The position numbers and the translations under genes were made by a program. The notes below the pieces were generated by a model. It searched no databases and was not told the DNA's origin. It saw nothing but the letters and a program-made list of their open reading frames with translations. Of a DNA stretch of 64,000 bases, positions 1 through 7,840 are shown piece by piece. Numbering within the stretch: position 1 is the first letter of the stretch; the number at the start of each line of letters is the position of its first letter. This stretch comes from Candidatus Uhrbacteria bacterium (GTDB lineage Bacteria > Patescibacteria > ABY1 > SG8-24 > UBA9934), in assembly GCA_018664485.1 (NCBI GenBank), contig JABJOE010000006.1, forward strand, positions 101,090-165,089, written 5' to 3'.

Positions 1-82
1 TCCCAGCGTTTTTGCCACTTCTTATCAATCGATGAATGGTTATACATAGTCGTATTTTATATTTGGTCCATTTCGTTGTTGC

Positions 83-131
83 GTGGGCCCTGTGTCTCGT
101 CATCGTACGGAAAAGTACGATTTCTCGTCAC
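83..131. repeat. GTAC-tipped hairpin repeat, copy 1
   Basis: Imperfect palindrome with the tip CGTAC-GGAAAA-GTACG and outer CTCGTCA / CTCGTCAC segments. Read on the plus strand it aligns over about 50 bases with the reverse complement of 15670..15728, and more weakly with 56790..56844. Nothing else in 1..248 looks like a gene. A weak minus-strand terminator (AAGGG / CCCTT arms with a long loop) near 212..240 probably ends the LOG transcript. Confidence 0.55.
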
Positions 132-248
132 TTTCCCCGCGCCTATAACTGAACTCAAATACCAAAACACGATACAAGTTCGCAGTCAGAGTACGGCGAA
201 ATAGCAAAAAGGGCAAGATTATTGGTATAAATCCGACCCTTCTTATCT

Positions 249-800
249 TTAAGCAAAATCTCTCATTCGTTTGAGCTCCACAATCGCGTCCTTTGGTGAT
301 TCAACGAACAGTAGGCTTGCATCCAAATCCATCCAGGCAAACCCTTCGTGATCAATGTGGCGAATGAGCTCCTTAAACTTCTTAAAGTACCCACCAACAC
401 ATATCACCGGGAACTTGCAATCGATTTCTCGAAGCCCTACTCGCGACACAATCTCTAAAATTTCATAGAAGGTTCCAATCCCTCCAGGTAGTGCCAAGTA
501 AACGTCTCCCAGTTCTATCAGCCTTTGCTGGCGTGGCACCAATTCTTCAAACAATTCCTGCTCTGTGAAGTACTTATTGGCAATTGGAAAATCTTTGTTA
601 TGCAAAGCGATAGAAATCACTTCACCGTCTGCCTCAATCGTTCCTCGCGAAACGTCCTCCATCAAGCCAGTCGTTCCACCGTTAACACATGTGAAATCAT
701 TCTCTGCGAAAAGCTTTCCCATTTCTACAGCTAGCTTCCGGTACACCTCTCCATTCTCACCCCTTGGATGCGAGCCACAGAACACGGTTACATTTTTCAT
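249..800 (-). CDS. LOG family protein (TIGR00730 type)
   Basis: A 183-residue Rossmann-like protein. It has the two family signatures: NGGTTGLM near residues 40-47 (usually GGGxxGLMG) and PGGIGTFYE near 104-112 (PGGxGTxxE, phosphate/ribose binding). Characterised members hydrolyse nucleoside 5'-monophosphates to base plus ribose 5-phosphate; the bacterial substrate is usually unknown. The ATG lies one base after the stop of the upstream dehydrogenase gene, so the two are probably co-transcribed. Length is normal. The family is secure, the substrate is not. Confidence 0.85.
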   Translation of the reverse strand: MKNVTVFCGSHPRGENGEVYRKLAVEMGKLFAENDFTCVNGGTTGLMEDVSRGTIEADGEVISIALHNKDFPIANKYFTEQELFEELVPRQQRLIELGDVYLALPGGIGTFYEILEIVSRVGLREIDCKFPVICVGGYFKKFKELIRHIDHEGFAWMDLDASLLFVESPKDAIVELKRMRDFA

Positions 801-801
801 A

Positions 802-2013
802 CTACAACTCTGGCTGTGCTTCGCTCAATCGCTCAAGTGCGAGGGCAAATGCTCCGCGTCGTAGATCCGTTTTATACTCACGTGCACGGTCCCAAGTCTG
901 ACGAGCGGCATCAGCCATAGCGGTCTTCAATTTCGCATCAACGTCAGGTGCCGTCCACTTCTCATCTTTCATGTTCTGCTCCCACTCAAAATAGCTAACC
1001 GTCACACCACCTGCATTTGCCAATACATCTGGCACAACATGAATACCTTTTTCAAATAAAATGTCGTCTGCCTCCGGAGTAGTCGGGCCATTTGCAAGCT
1101 CCAACACAACCTTTGCCTGGATACGAGGTGCATTCTCTTGCGTAATCACGTTCTCAAGGGCAGCTGGCGCAAGCAGTCCGCACTCAAGCTCCAAGATTGC
1201 CTCGTTAGTCATCTCTTGCGCCCCCTCAAATCCAACAACCGATCGAGTCTCATCCTTATGACGCTCTAAAGCCTCAACATCTAGACCCTCTGGATTGTAG
1301 ACTGCACCTCGAGAGTCTGACACAGCTATAACCTTCCACTCATGACGAGTAGCGATCCGTGCGAATGTTCGACCAGCGTTTCCGAACCCTTGAATTGCAA
1401 CCGTCTTCATCTCGGGTTCGAGTGAAAGATCCTCAAACAACTCATCTAAAACATAATAACCTCCTTGCGCTGTCGCCTCACCTCGACCTTCCGACCCGCC
1501 AGCCTCAATTGGCTTTCCAGTTGTCACAGCCGGGTTACCAAACTCGTCTGCAATCCACACCATCTCCTGTGGTCGTGTATTCACGTCTGGTGCCGGAACA
1601 TCAACTGTTGGCCCGATCACTCCGTCCATTGCCCGAACCCACGCTCGGGTAACGCGCTCGATCTCCGCTTGCGAATATTCTTTCGGATTAAACGTTACTC
1701 CGCCCTTTCCACCACCCATTGGAATGCCCGCGATAGCAGTTTTAAACGTCATCCATGTAGCAAGCGCCTTCACTTCATGAATATCAACGTCCTGATGATA
1801 CCGAATACCTCCCTTAAACGGACCACGCCAATTATTGTGCTGAACGCGGAAACCTTCGATCATCTCGAGCGATCCATCGTCACGCTTAAGCGGGATAGAC
1901 ACACGAACTTCACGCATAGGATGCGAAAGGATAGAAATCACATCAGCCTTCACATCAGTGACATCGGCTGCACGACGGATTTGGTTTAGTGCATTTTCAA
2001 ATGGATTTTTCAT
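802..2013 (-). CDS. gdhA: Glu/Leu/Phe/Val dehydrogenase, probably glutamate dehydrogenase
   Basis: A 403-residue oxidative deaminase. The N-terminal substrate domain contains GPFKGGIRYH (residues ~64-73), PMGGGKGGV (~98-106, lysine of the active site) and PAPDVNT (~140-146). The NAD(P)-binding Rossmann fold follows, with the glycine-rich GFGNAG (~209-214). It interconverts glutamate with 2-oxoglutarate and ammonia and could feed nitrogen or energy metabolism in an organism with few other amino-acid enzymes. It is the first gene of a two-gene unit with the LOG gene. Leucine dehydrogenase is the main alternative; the GPFKGG and PAPDVNT motifs favour glutamate dehydrogenase. Confidence 0.85.
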   Translation of the reverse strand: MKNPFENALNQIRRAADVTDVKADVISILSHPMREVRVSIPLKRDDGSLEMIEGFRVQHNNWRGPFKGGIRYHQDVDIHEVKALATWMTFKTAIAGIPMGGGKGGVTFNPKEYSQAEIERVTRAWVRAMDGVIGPTVDVPAPDVNTRPQEMVWIADEFGNPAVTTGKPIEAGGSEGRGEATAQGGYYVLDELFEDLSLEPEMKTVAIQGFGNAGRTFARIATRHEWKVIAVSDSRGAVYNPEGLDVEALERHKDETRSVVGFEGAQEMTNEAILELECGLLAPAALENVITQENAPRIQAKVVLELANGPTTPEADDILFEKGIHVVPDVLANAGGVTVSYFEWEQNMKDEKWTAPDVDAKLKTAMADAARQTWDRAREYKTDLRRGAFALALERLSEAQPEL

Positions 2014-2077
2014 ATGAATTCATATTACCACGCAGTATATTTGGTTGACCAATAACTACAGAATCACCGGTAAGAAT

Positions 2078-2115
2078 CAAAAAGAACCGCGATTTACGCG
2101 GCTCTCTTTTTCTAT
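2078..2115 (-). terminator. Terminator of trxA-trxB
   Basis: On the minus strand GAGCCGCG-TAAAT-CGCGGTTC is followed by TTTTTGATT, 13 bases past the trxB stop. The A-rich other side could also terminate plus-strand transcripts. Confidence 0.8.
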
Positions 2116-2127
2116 TTCATGTTATTT

Positions 2128-3051
2128 CTATTCTTTTGCAGCCAAGTAACGTTCAGCCTCAAGCGCTGCCATACATCCGAGTCCCGCAGCCGTAATCGCT
2201 TGGCGATACCATGGATCAACTACATCACCTGCAGCGAACACCCCTTCGATGTTTGTCTTTGTAGAATCAGGCGCGTGCTTAATGTAACCCTTCGGATCAA
2301 GTTCCAAAATATCTTTAAACAATTCCGTTGTCGGTTTATGTCCGATCGCCGCGAAATATCCTTCGACGTCGAGTGTAGACTCATCTCCGGTTTCGTTATT
2401 TTTGATCTTCACTCCTTGCACTCTTTCCTCTCCCAAAAGCTCAACGGCTTCAGTATTAAAGAGTACTTCAATCTTCTCGTTATCCATCACGCGTTTCTGC
2501 ATGATCTTGGAAGCTCGCATTTCGCCACGCCTTACGAGCAGCGTAACCTTTGACGCGAACTTCGTAAGGAACGTAGCTTCCTCAGCAGCCGAGTCACCTC
2601 CACCGATCACAACTACATGCTTATCGCGGAAGAAAAATCCGTCACAAGTAGCACACGCAGATACTCCCTTACCCTGTAATCGATCCTCTCCCGGAATATT
2701 CAACCACATAGCACTCGCTCCTGTAGCGATAATCACAGCTTTTGCAGAAAACTCTTTATCTGCGGTCTTAACTATAAACGGTGATGACGAAAAATCAACT
2801 TCCGTTACCAAGTCATCGACCATTTCTGTGTCGAATTTCAAAGCCTGCTTCTTCAAGCGCTCCATAAGATCCGGTCCGAGCACTCCGTCAGGCTCGCCGG
2901 GCCAATTCTCGACGTCGCTCGTCAACATAAGCTGACCACCAGGCTGTTGCCCTGCGATCATCAAAGGCTTCATGTCAGCACGACCACAATAAATCGCCGC
3001 TGTGTACCCAGCAGGACCAGACCCAATAATTATGACGTTGCGTTCTTCCAT
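2128..3051 (-). CDS. trxB: Thioredoxin-disulfide reductase
   Basis: A 307-residue flavoprotein. The FAD motif GSGPAGYTAAIYCGRA (~10-25), the redox pair CATC (~133-136) and the NADPH motif GGGDSAAEEA (~149-158) are all present, as is a C-terminal FAD motif AGDVVD. It transfers electrons from NADPH to thioredoxin in the cytoplasm. It starts six bases after the trxA stop, so reductase and substrate form one operon. The start codon lies in TTTATATG with no Shine-Dalgarno sequence, a style shared with several housekeeping genes here. Length matches the low-molecular-weight family. Confidence 0.95.
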   Translation of the reverse strand: MEERNVIIIGSGPAGYTAAIYCGRADMKPLMIAGQQPGGQLMLTSDVENWPGEPDGVLGPDLMERLKKQALKFDTEMVDDLVTEVDFSSSPFIVKTADKEFSAKAVIIATGASAMWLNIPGEDRLQGKGVSACATCDGFFFRDKHVVVIGGGDSAAEEATFLTKFASKVTLLVRRGEMRASKIMQKRVMDNEKIEVLFNTEAVELLGEERVQGVKIKNNETGDESTLDVEGYFAAIGHKPTTELFKDILELDPKGYIKHAPDSTKTNIEGVFAAGDVVDPWYRQAITAAGLGCMAALEAERYLAAKE

Positions 3052-3057
3052 ATAAAT

Positions 3058-3369
3058 TTACGCTGCGTGCTTTTCAAGCTTTTCTTTTAGCGCGTCTTTA
3101 CTCATCGATCCTGAAAACTGCTCAACAACCTGTCCTGATTTGAAAACAATAAAAGTTGGGATAGATAGAACGTTAAACTGTCGCGCCAATTCAGCGTTGT
3201 CGTCAACGTTTACCTTTCCGATCGTAACTCCATCCATTTCACTCGCAAGCTCATCCACGACAGGACTCATAACCTTACAAGGACCACACCATGGAGCCCA
3301 GAAGTCTACCAGAACAACATTCTGTGCTTGCAAAACAGTTGCGTCAAAAGAGTCAGCTGTAAGATCCAT
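3058..3369 (-). CDS. trxA: Thioredoxin
   Basis: A 103-residue thioredoxin with the active site WAPWCGPCK (~26-34) and the conserved cis-proline segment LSIPTFIVF. It reduces protein disulfides and is recharged by the TrxB encoded directly downstream. The 5' region on the minus strand has no Shine-Dalgarno sequence. Instead it contains a period-8 repeat of CNACTTAA-like units ending in AACTTTATATG; a nearly identical AACTTTATATATG stands before clpP. Confidence 0.95.
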   Translation of the reverse strand: MDLTADSFDATVLQAQNVVLVDFWAPWCGPCKVMSPVVDELASEMDGVTIGKVNVDDNAELARQFNVLSIPTFIVFKSGQVVEQFSGSMSKDALKEKLEKHAA

Positions 3370-3454
3370 ATAAAGTTATTAAGTCATTAAGTGGCTAAGT
3401 CGTTGAGTCGATGAGGACCCTATAGCTGTGGCATTGTAACAAGCGGATGATGGA

Positions 3455-3483
3455 TTGACAAAGTTGCCGAATATTGGTAGAAA
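3455..3483 (+). promoter_or_regulatory. Promoter of the orphan gene at 3543
   Basis: TTGACA (3455..3460), a 17-base spacer, and TAGAAA (3478..3483). The predicted start near 3490 gives a leader of about 50 bases. Confidence 0.6.
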
Positions 3484-3542
3484 AAGGCGGTCTAAAAAGA
3501 CAGGTCCCATACGTTCCTCCACAAATTTCAAAGAGTATTGTC

Positions 3543-4119
3543 ATGACCACTTCCGGTCTGAAACCTTGTTGGCACGATCCGCGTTACGACCTCTTGAAGC
3601 TCGCTACCATGACGGCAGCATGGGGACCGAGACTGCCCGGTATCGCCCTGTACGCACTTCCAAAAACCATCAACGGACTGGATCCGGAAGATGTGCTTGC
3701 TGTAGAGAAGGCGTGCTTCAAAGACGGTCTATCGGGAATGAGCGGAATTGAATCGTGCTGGTCAAACAAACCAGGACTCGAGACAATCGTCCCAATCCAC
3801 GAACTTCAAGGCAGTAGGCGAATCACCATCTTGCGCATTCAAGGAAGGCTCATCCGCATTCCTACATTTTTCAAAATGGGGGGGGCGACGCTGTCCGCTG
3901 ATCCAATTTGGACGCAATCGTGACCTCATCGATATGGGTATTGATATGAAAACTCCCGAATGTGTGAATTTCATTCACCAGTGGGGCTGGGGATGGCGCA
4001 ATAAGGCAAACGACGAAATCGCATACCGAGACACAGTACATCCGCTCATTCTTCCCAACTCTTTCACTGTCGACGACGAAGAGCCCACCCGAGAGACAAC
4101 AATTCCCAGACCTGCGTAA
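3543..4119 (+). pseudogene. Orphan gene interrupted by a frameshift at a G8 run
   Basis: Two frames join into one protein of about 191 residues. The first frame opens at ATG 3543 (MTTSGLKPCWHD...) and runs sensibly to FFKMG at 3881. The frame one base ahead then continues RRCPLIQFGRNRDLIDMG to the stop at 4119. The junction is a run of eight Gs at 3878..3885; seven would restore one open frame. No family is recognised; the middle is rich in Cys/Trp (ESCWSNKPG, HQWGWGW). A consensus-like promoter lies upstream and a GC-rich hairpin follows at 4131..4158, the usual layout of the orphan genes in this window. Causes could be a sequencing slip, a true mutation or phase variation. Confidence 0.6.
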
Positions 4120-4130
4120 TTCACGCTCGT

Positions 4131-4158
4131 GCCCCGCTCCTCACTCGAGGTGCGGGGC
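4131..4158 (+). terminator. Hairpin after the 3543 orphan
   Basis: GCCCCGC-T-CCTC-ACTC-GAGG-T-GCGGGGC, a stem of 11 pairs with one T-T mismatch, 11 bases after the stop. It lacks a clear T tract. Confidence 0.6.
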
Positions 4159-4176
4159 TGCTGCTTATAAGAAAAA

Positions 4177-4194
4177 AGAGCCCACGCAGGCTCT
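4177..4194. terminator. Terminator of infB, probably bidirectional
   Basis: AGAGCC-CACGCA-GGCTCT flanked by an A tract (4172..4177) and a T-rich stretch (4195..4203). It lies between the convergent orphan gene and infB. Confidence 0.75.
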
Positions 4195-4220
4195 CTTTCT
4201 TTTATACTTTTGCTATAACT

Positions 4221-6251
4221 CTACGCTCCTGGGACTTCCAGTGTACGAGCGTGTTCTTCCTCAGTATAGATTTCAAGTACATCTCCCTCTTCGATCTTTG
4301 CCTTTCCGGTAAACCCGATTCCACATTGCTGACCTTCCAGCACATCCTTCACGTCTACCTTTCCGGCTTGAAGAGAGTTGATCCGTCCTTCGGCAATAAC
4401 TACATCGTCTCGCACGACACGAGCAGTAGCACCGACGGCAACAGACCCTTTACTTACAGCACCACCCACAACCATTCCCTTAACGAGCTTTTGGAAGATA
4501 GCGAGCACCTTTACTGATCCGAGCTCTGTGTAAACCTTCTCAGCAGGAATCAAAATCTTCAACTTTTCTACAACTTCTTCGAATAGCTTGTAGATCACCT
4601 TGTACTCATGAATATCAACGTTTTTATCACGTGCTAACCGAGACGCAGCAGACGAGGGCTTAACACCAAAGGCAATAAGCATTGCATCTGTCGCCTCAGC
4701 GGACAACACATCTGATTCGTTGATCGTTCCAAGACCCTTAGACACAACCTTCACACCGACGTGAGGGTTATCGATCTTTTCGATCATTCCAAGCAATGCC
4801 TCAAGCGAACCTAAAACGTCTGATCGGATAATAAGGTTTAAAATAACTTTCTGTTCGTCACCGCTATCTTCTTCACCATCCTGAACAGCCTTAGTTTTAC
4901 GAACAGTCATCTCCTGCACACCAACCTTGCGTGATGGCTGAGCCTTCAATTTTTGTAAATCTTTTGCCTTCACTGGAACTTCCAGAATATCCCCGATGGA
5001 AGGTGCTGATTTGAATCCTAAAATTCGAACCGGAGTCGACGGGGCAGCCTTTTTTGTATCCTGCCCATCCCAAGTCTTCATGGCACGCACTCGACCGTAG
5101 TTCACTCCACGGACACCAAGCACGTCTCCGGTTGAAAGAGATCCGGTCTGCACCAATACGGTAGCTACAGGACCCTGCCCTTTATCAACGTGGGACTCAA
5201 TAATCGTTCCAATAGCACGACGCTTTGGATTTGCTACGATCTTCGCTTTTTCAATGTCAGCAACGAGTAGAAGCATGTCCAAAAGCTGGTCAATGTTCTC
5301 GCCAGTCTTTGCAGACACTCCAACCATCACAGTATCTCCTCCCCATTCCTCTGAAATCAAACCGAGTTCAGAAAGCTGGTTTCGAATCTTATCTAAATTC
5401 GCTTCAGGTTTATCAATCTTGTTAATCGCTACAACGAAAGGAAGTTTCGCCGCTTTAACGATGTCGATTGCCTCGCGAGTCTGAGGTTGTACTCCGTCGT
5501 CAGCAGCAACTACCAAAATAGCCATGTCAGCAACCTTCGCACCACGCGATCGCATCACTGTGAAGGCTTCATGTCCAGGCGTATCGATAAATGTCATGTC
5601 TCGGCCCTTTCGCAAAACCTGATAGGCACCGATATGCTGTGTAATTCCACCAGACTCAGTATCAACGATATTTGTAGATCGAATGGAGTCTAGCAAAAGT
5701 GTTTTTCCGTGATCAACGTGTCCCATCACAACGATAACCGGTGGACGGTCCAACAGATCCTTCTTGTCTTCAGCTGCTAACACCTCCGCGAGTCTATCAA
5801 CCCCCTCGTCAGCTACATCCTCTTCTGTTCCCTCTTTTCGCTCAGCGATGAATCCGAGGTCTTCAGCAATAATTGCCGCTGTGTCAAAATCAATTTGCTC
5901 GTTTAGTGACGCTAGGATACCCGCACGCATGAGCTCCTGCATTACCTTGGCGATCGGAAGACTCAATGCCTCTGAAAATTCTCGCACTGAAACTGCTGAC
6001 GGAATATAGACCTTCTCAGCTGTTCCATCCTGCACCTTAGCTTTACGCTCGGCACGCGCTCGCTGGTCGGCACGCTTCTTATCCAAGTACTGACGCTTCT
6101 GGTGCTGGCGCCATGCATACATGATCCGTCCTGCATCACGATCTGGAATCTTGATTGCCTTTTCTCCAATATCAAAACCGAGCTCTGGCAACTTTGCTCG
6201 GAGCTCATCTGTGGAAATTCGCAGTTTGCGAGCCAGGTGGGAAATATTCAT
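4221..6251 (-). CDS. infB: Translation initiation factor IF-2
   Basis: A 676-residue GTPase that places fMet-tRNA in the ribosomal P site. An N-terminal IF2N-like region is followed by a second small domain, then the G domain with VMGHVDHGKT (G1), DTPGHEAF (G3), NKIDKP (G4) and SAKTG (G5), and then the beta-barrel and C-terminal initiator-tRNA domains. It is shorter than E. coli IF-2 (890) because the N-terminal region is reduced. It is monocistronic, and its promoter puts the ATG at or next to the transcription start (see 6258..6286). Confidence 0.97.
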   Translation of the reverse strand: MNISHLARKLRISTDELRAKLPELGFDIGEKAIKIPDRDAGRIMYAWRQHQKRQYLDKKRADQRARAERKAKVQDGTAEKVYIPSAVSVREFSEALSLPIAKVMQELMRAGILASLNEQIDFDTAAIIAEDLGFIAERKEGTEEDVADEGVDRLAEVLAAEDKKDLLDRPPVIVVMGHVDHGKTLLLDSIRSTNIVDTESGGITQHIGAYQVLRKGRDMTFIDTPGHEAFTVMRSRGAKVADMAILVVAADDGVQPQTREAIDIVKAAKLPFVVAINKIDKPEANLDKIRNQLSELGLISEEWGGDTVMVGVSAKTGENIDQLLDMLLLVADIEKAKIVANPKRRAIGTIIESHVDKGQGPVATVLVQTGSLSTGDVLGVRGVNYGRVRAMKTWDGQDTKKAAPSTPVRILGFKSAPSIGDILEVPVKAKDLQKLKAQPSRKVGVQEMTVRKTKAVQDGEEDSGDEQKVILNLIIRSDVLGSLEALLGMIEKIDNPHVGVKVVSKGLGTINESDVLSAEATDAMLIAFGVKPSSAASRLARDKNVDIHEYKVIYKLFEEVVEKLKILIPAEKVYTELGSVKVLAIFQKLVKGMVVGGAVSKGSVAVGATARVVRDDVVIAEGRINSLQAGKVDVKDVLEGQQCGIGFTGKAKIEEGDVLEIYTEEEHARTLEVPGA

Positions 6252-6257
6252 GGCCGA

Positions 6258-6286
6258 AGGATAGCCAAAATTGGGCTAATCGTCAA
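6258..6286 (-). promoter_or_regulatory. infB promoter, predicted leaderless mRNA
   Basis: On the minus strand TTGACG (6286..6281), a 17-base spacer and TATCCT (6263..6258). Only six bases separate the -10 box from the infB ATG, so transcription should begin at or beside the start codon. Confidence 0.65.
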
Positions 6287-6348
6287 GGAATGGTGGCATG
6301 ACCTGTAAAATGGCTTATCAAAGAGAATCGTCTGCTATATTGGCAAAA

Positions 6349-6834
6349 TTACTCTATATACGACATTAAATTAATGCTCGACTGCCACTGGGGTGAACAG
6401 GCACCAATCTCAAAAACACTTTCGCTGTACATCATGTAATAGCCGCTTGATGATTCTGAGTACCCAGCCACATTCGAATCACTCGGTAAAATATCTAAAT
6501 AAGGTGCAAATAGCTCGCTCACATCCATACATGGCATCACGCTTGAACACTCACCCGCCACAACAGGCCCGCCACAACTCTCACCCGTACCAATCATCAT
6601 AGTCCTCTCTCCCAAATCATCCATTAACGCCCAGAACTTCTCCGGAGACTCTTCACGCAACTCAAGCGCCGCTACCATCAAGCTCCGTACATCATCTTGT
6701 CTAACCTCATCGTGCTGACGCTCAAGTTCTGTAAACGGATTTGAAAATAATAGACCCGACACAATAACGAGCACAAATACAAACAGACATGCTGCGATGA
6801 CGTCGATCAATGTGTACCCCTGTGGTCTATGCAT
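6349..6834 (-). CDS. Type IV pseudopilin-like protein
   Basis: A 161-residue protein taken from the second Met because this gives a short positively charged leader, MHRPQG, before the cleavage site. The prepilin signature G|YTLIDV is followed by about 20 hydrophobic residues (ACLFVFVLVIVSGLLF). Position +5 is Asp, not the usual Glu. The rest has four cysteines (CGGPVVAGEC, MPCMD, ACSPQ) that could form disulfides outside the cell. A prepilin peptidase would process it. The PilB-type ATPase at 31305 could serve the same machine, though the two are far apart. Function as a minor pilin or DNA-uptake pseudopilin is inferred. Confidence 0.7.
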   Translation of the reverse strand: MHRPQGYTLIDVIAACLFVFVLVIVSGLLFSNPFTELERQHDEVRQDDVRSLMVAALELREESPEKFWALMDDLGERTMMIGTGESCGGPVVAGECSSVMPCMDVSELFAPYLDILPSDSNVAGYSESSSGYYMMYSESVFEIGACSPQWQSSINLMSYIE

Positions 6835-6891
6835 ACAAAATAAGTATACTCTCATGTTGAAATAAATAAAAAGATGGTAGGATCAAAATGT

Positions 6892-7611
6892 ATGGATTCA
6901 AACACAGGCTTTCTACTTATAAACAAACCGCCAGGCATGACGAGCCACGACGTTGTCGATGTTTTGCGCCGAGTAACTGGTATTAGGAAAATCGGACATG
7001 CCGGTACGCTTGACCCCTTTGCAACCGGACTTCTTCTGGTCGCCGTCGGCCGTGGTGCTACAAAACGGATATCTCAGTTCGTCGGACTTGATAAAACATA
7101 CGAGGCAGAATTTGTTATTGGAGCTACAACAGAAACGCTAGACCCAGAATCTGAAGTACAAATCGATGAAAGGTTAAAAGATGATCACTCTTTGGTCATC
7201 AATCCTACCTGTGTCGTAAACGAATTTCATGGACCGATGAAGCAGGTGCCTCCAATGTACTCAGCTATAAAAATCAAAGGGAAGAAACTATATAATCTTG
7301 CTCGTGAAGGAAAGACTGTAGAACGTGAACCTCGAGACATCACCGTTCACTCATTTAAAATGCTCAAAGAGCCGTGGACGGAAGATGGACTTATGATTTT
7401 GTCCGTTCAAACCGAAGTATCAAGTGGCACCTATATTCGAGTTATGGCACAGGATCTGGCAGCACAGCTCAAAACGCTCGGATACGTCCGCACACTCAAC
7501 CGAAGCACAATTGGGCCTTTTCTCCTTAAAGATGCTACTGATCTGAAAGACGTGACGCCTGAAAATTGGCCAAGTCTCCTCAAAAATCTAGAGGTTGAGG
7601 CGATTGACTAG
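6892..7611 (+). CDS. truB: tRNA pseudouridine(55) synthase
   Basis: A 239-residue enzyme that makes pseudouridine 55 in the T loop of tRNAs. Catalytic aspartate motif HAGTLDPFATGLL, the KPPGMTSHDVV box at the N-terminus and the VSSGTYIRV motif are present. I chose ATG 6892, not the in-frame ATG at 6874, because AGGA lies eight bases before it and the protein then begins where family members do. The gene diverges from the pseudopilin gene. The C-terminal PUA-like extension is minimal. Confidence 0.93.
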   Translation: MDSNTGFLLINKPPGMTSHDVVDVLRRVTGIRKIGHAGTLDPFATGLLLVAVGRGATKRISQFVGLDKTYEAEFVIGATTETLDPESEVQIDERLKDDHSLVINPTCVVNEFHGPMKQVPPMYSAIKIKGKKLYNLAREGKTVEREPRDITVHSFKMLKEPWTEDGLMILSVQTEVSSGTYIRVMAQDLAAQLKTLGYVRTLNRSTIGPFLLKDATDLKDVTPENWPSLLKNLEVEAID

Positions 7612-7840
7612 CAGCCGTTAGAGTGATAACCTGCGGTTGTGAATATTAACTATCGTTAGCTTCGAAATTGATTTCAAAGCGAGCGTAATAAGGATCCGGA
7701 CGGAAAATAGTCGCCACCTGAGGTATAAAATCGAATTATCTTCGAATATGCGTTTACTAAACGCACTACTACCAAGCAATCAAGTTCAAGCGTAACGAGA
7801 CCTAGTCTCGTAAATTTTCTTTCTCCGGTCCAATAAGAAT
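7612..7840. promoter_or_regulatory. rny upstream region with palindromes
   Basis: There is no gene in these 229 bases. A near-perfect palindrome TGCGTTTA-C-TAAACGCA lies at about 7749..7765; it shares the half-site TAAACGCA with the znu operator at 12790..12816. ACGAGAC-CTA-GTCTCGT followed by AAATTTTCTTT at about 7797..7822 could be a weak terminator or leader hairpin ahead of rny. No clear -35/-10 pair was found. Confidence 0.4.
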
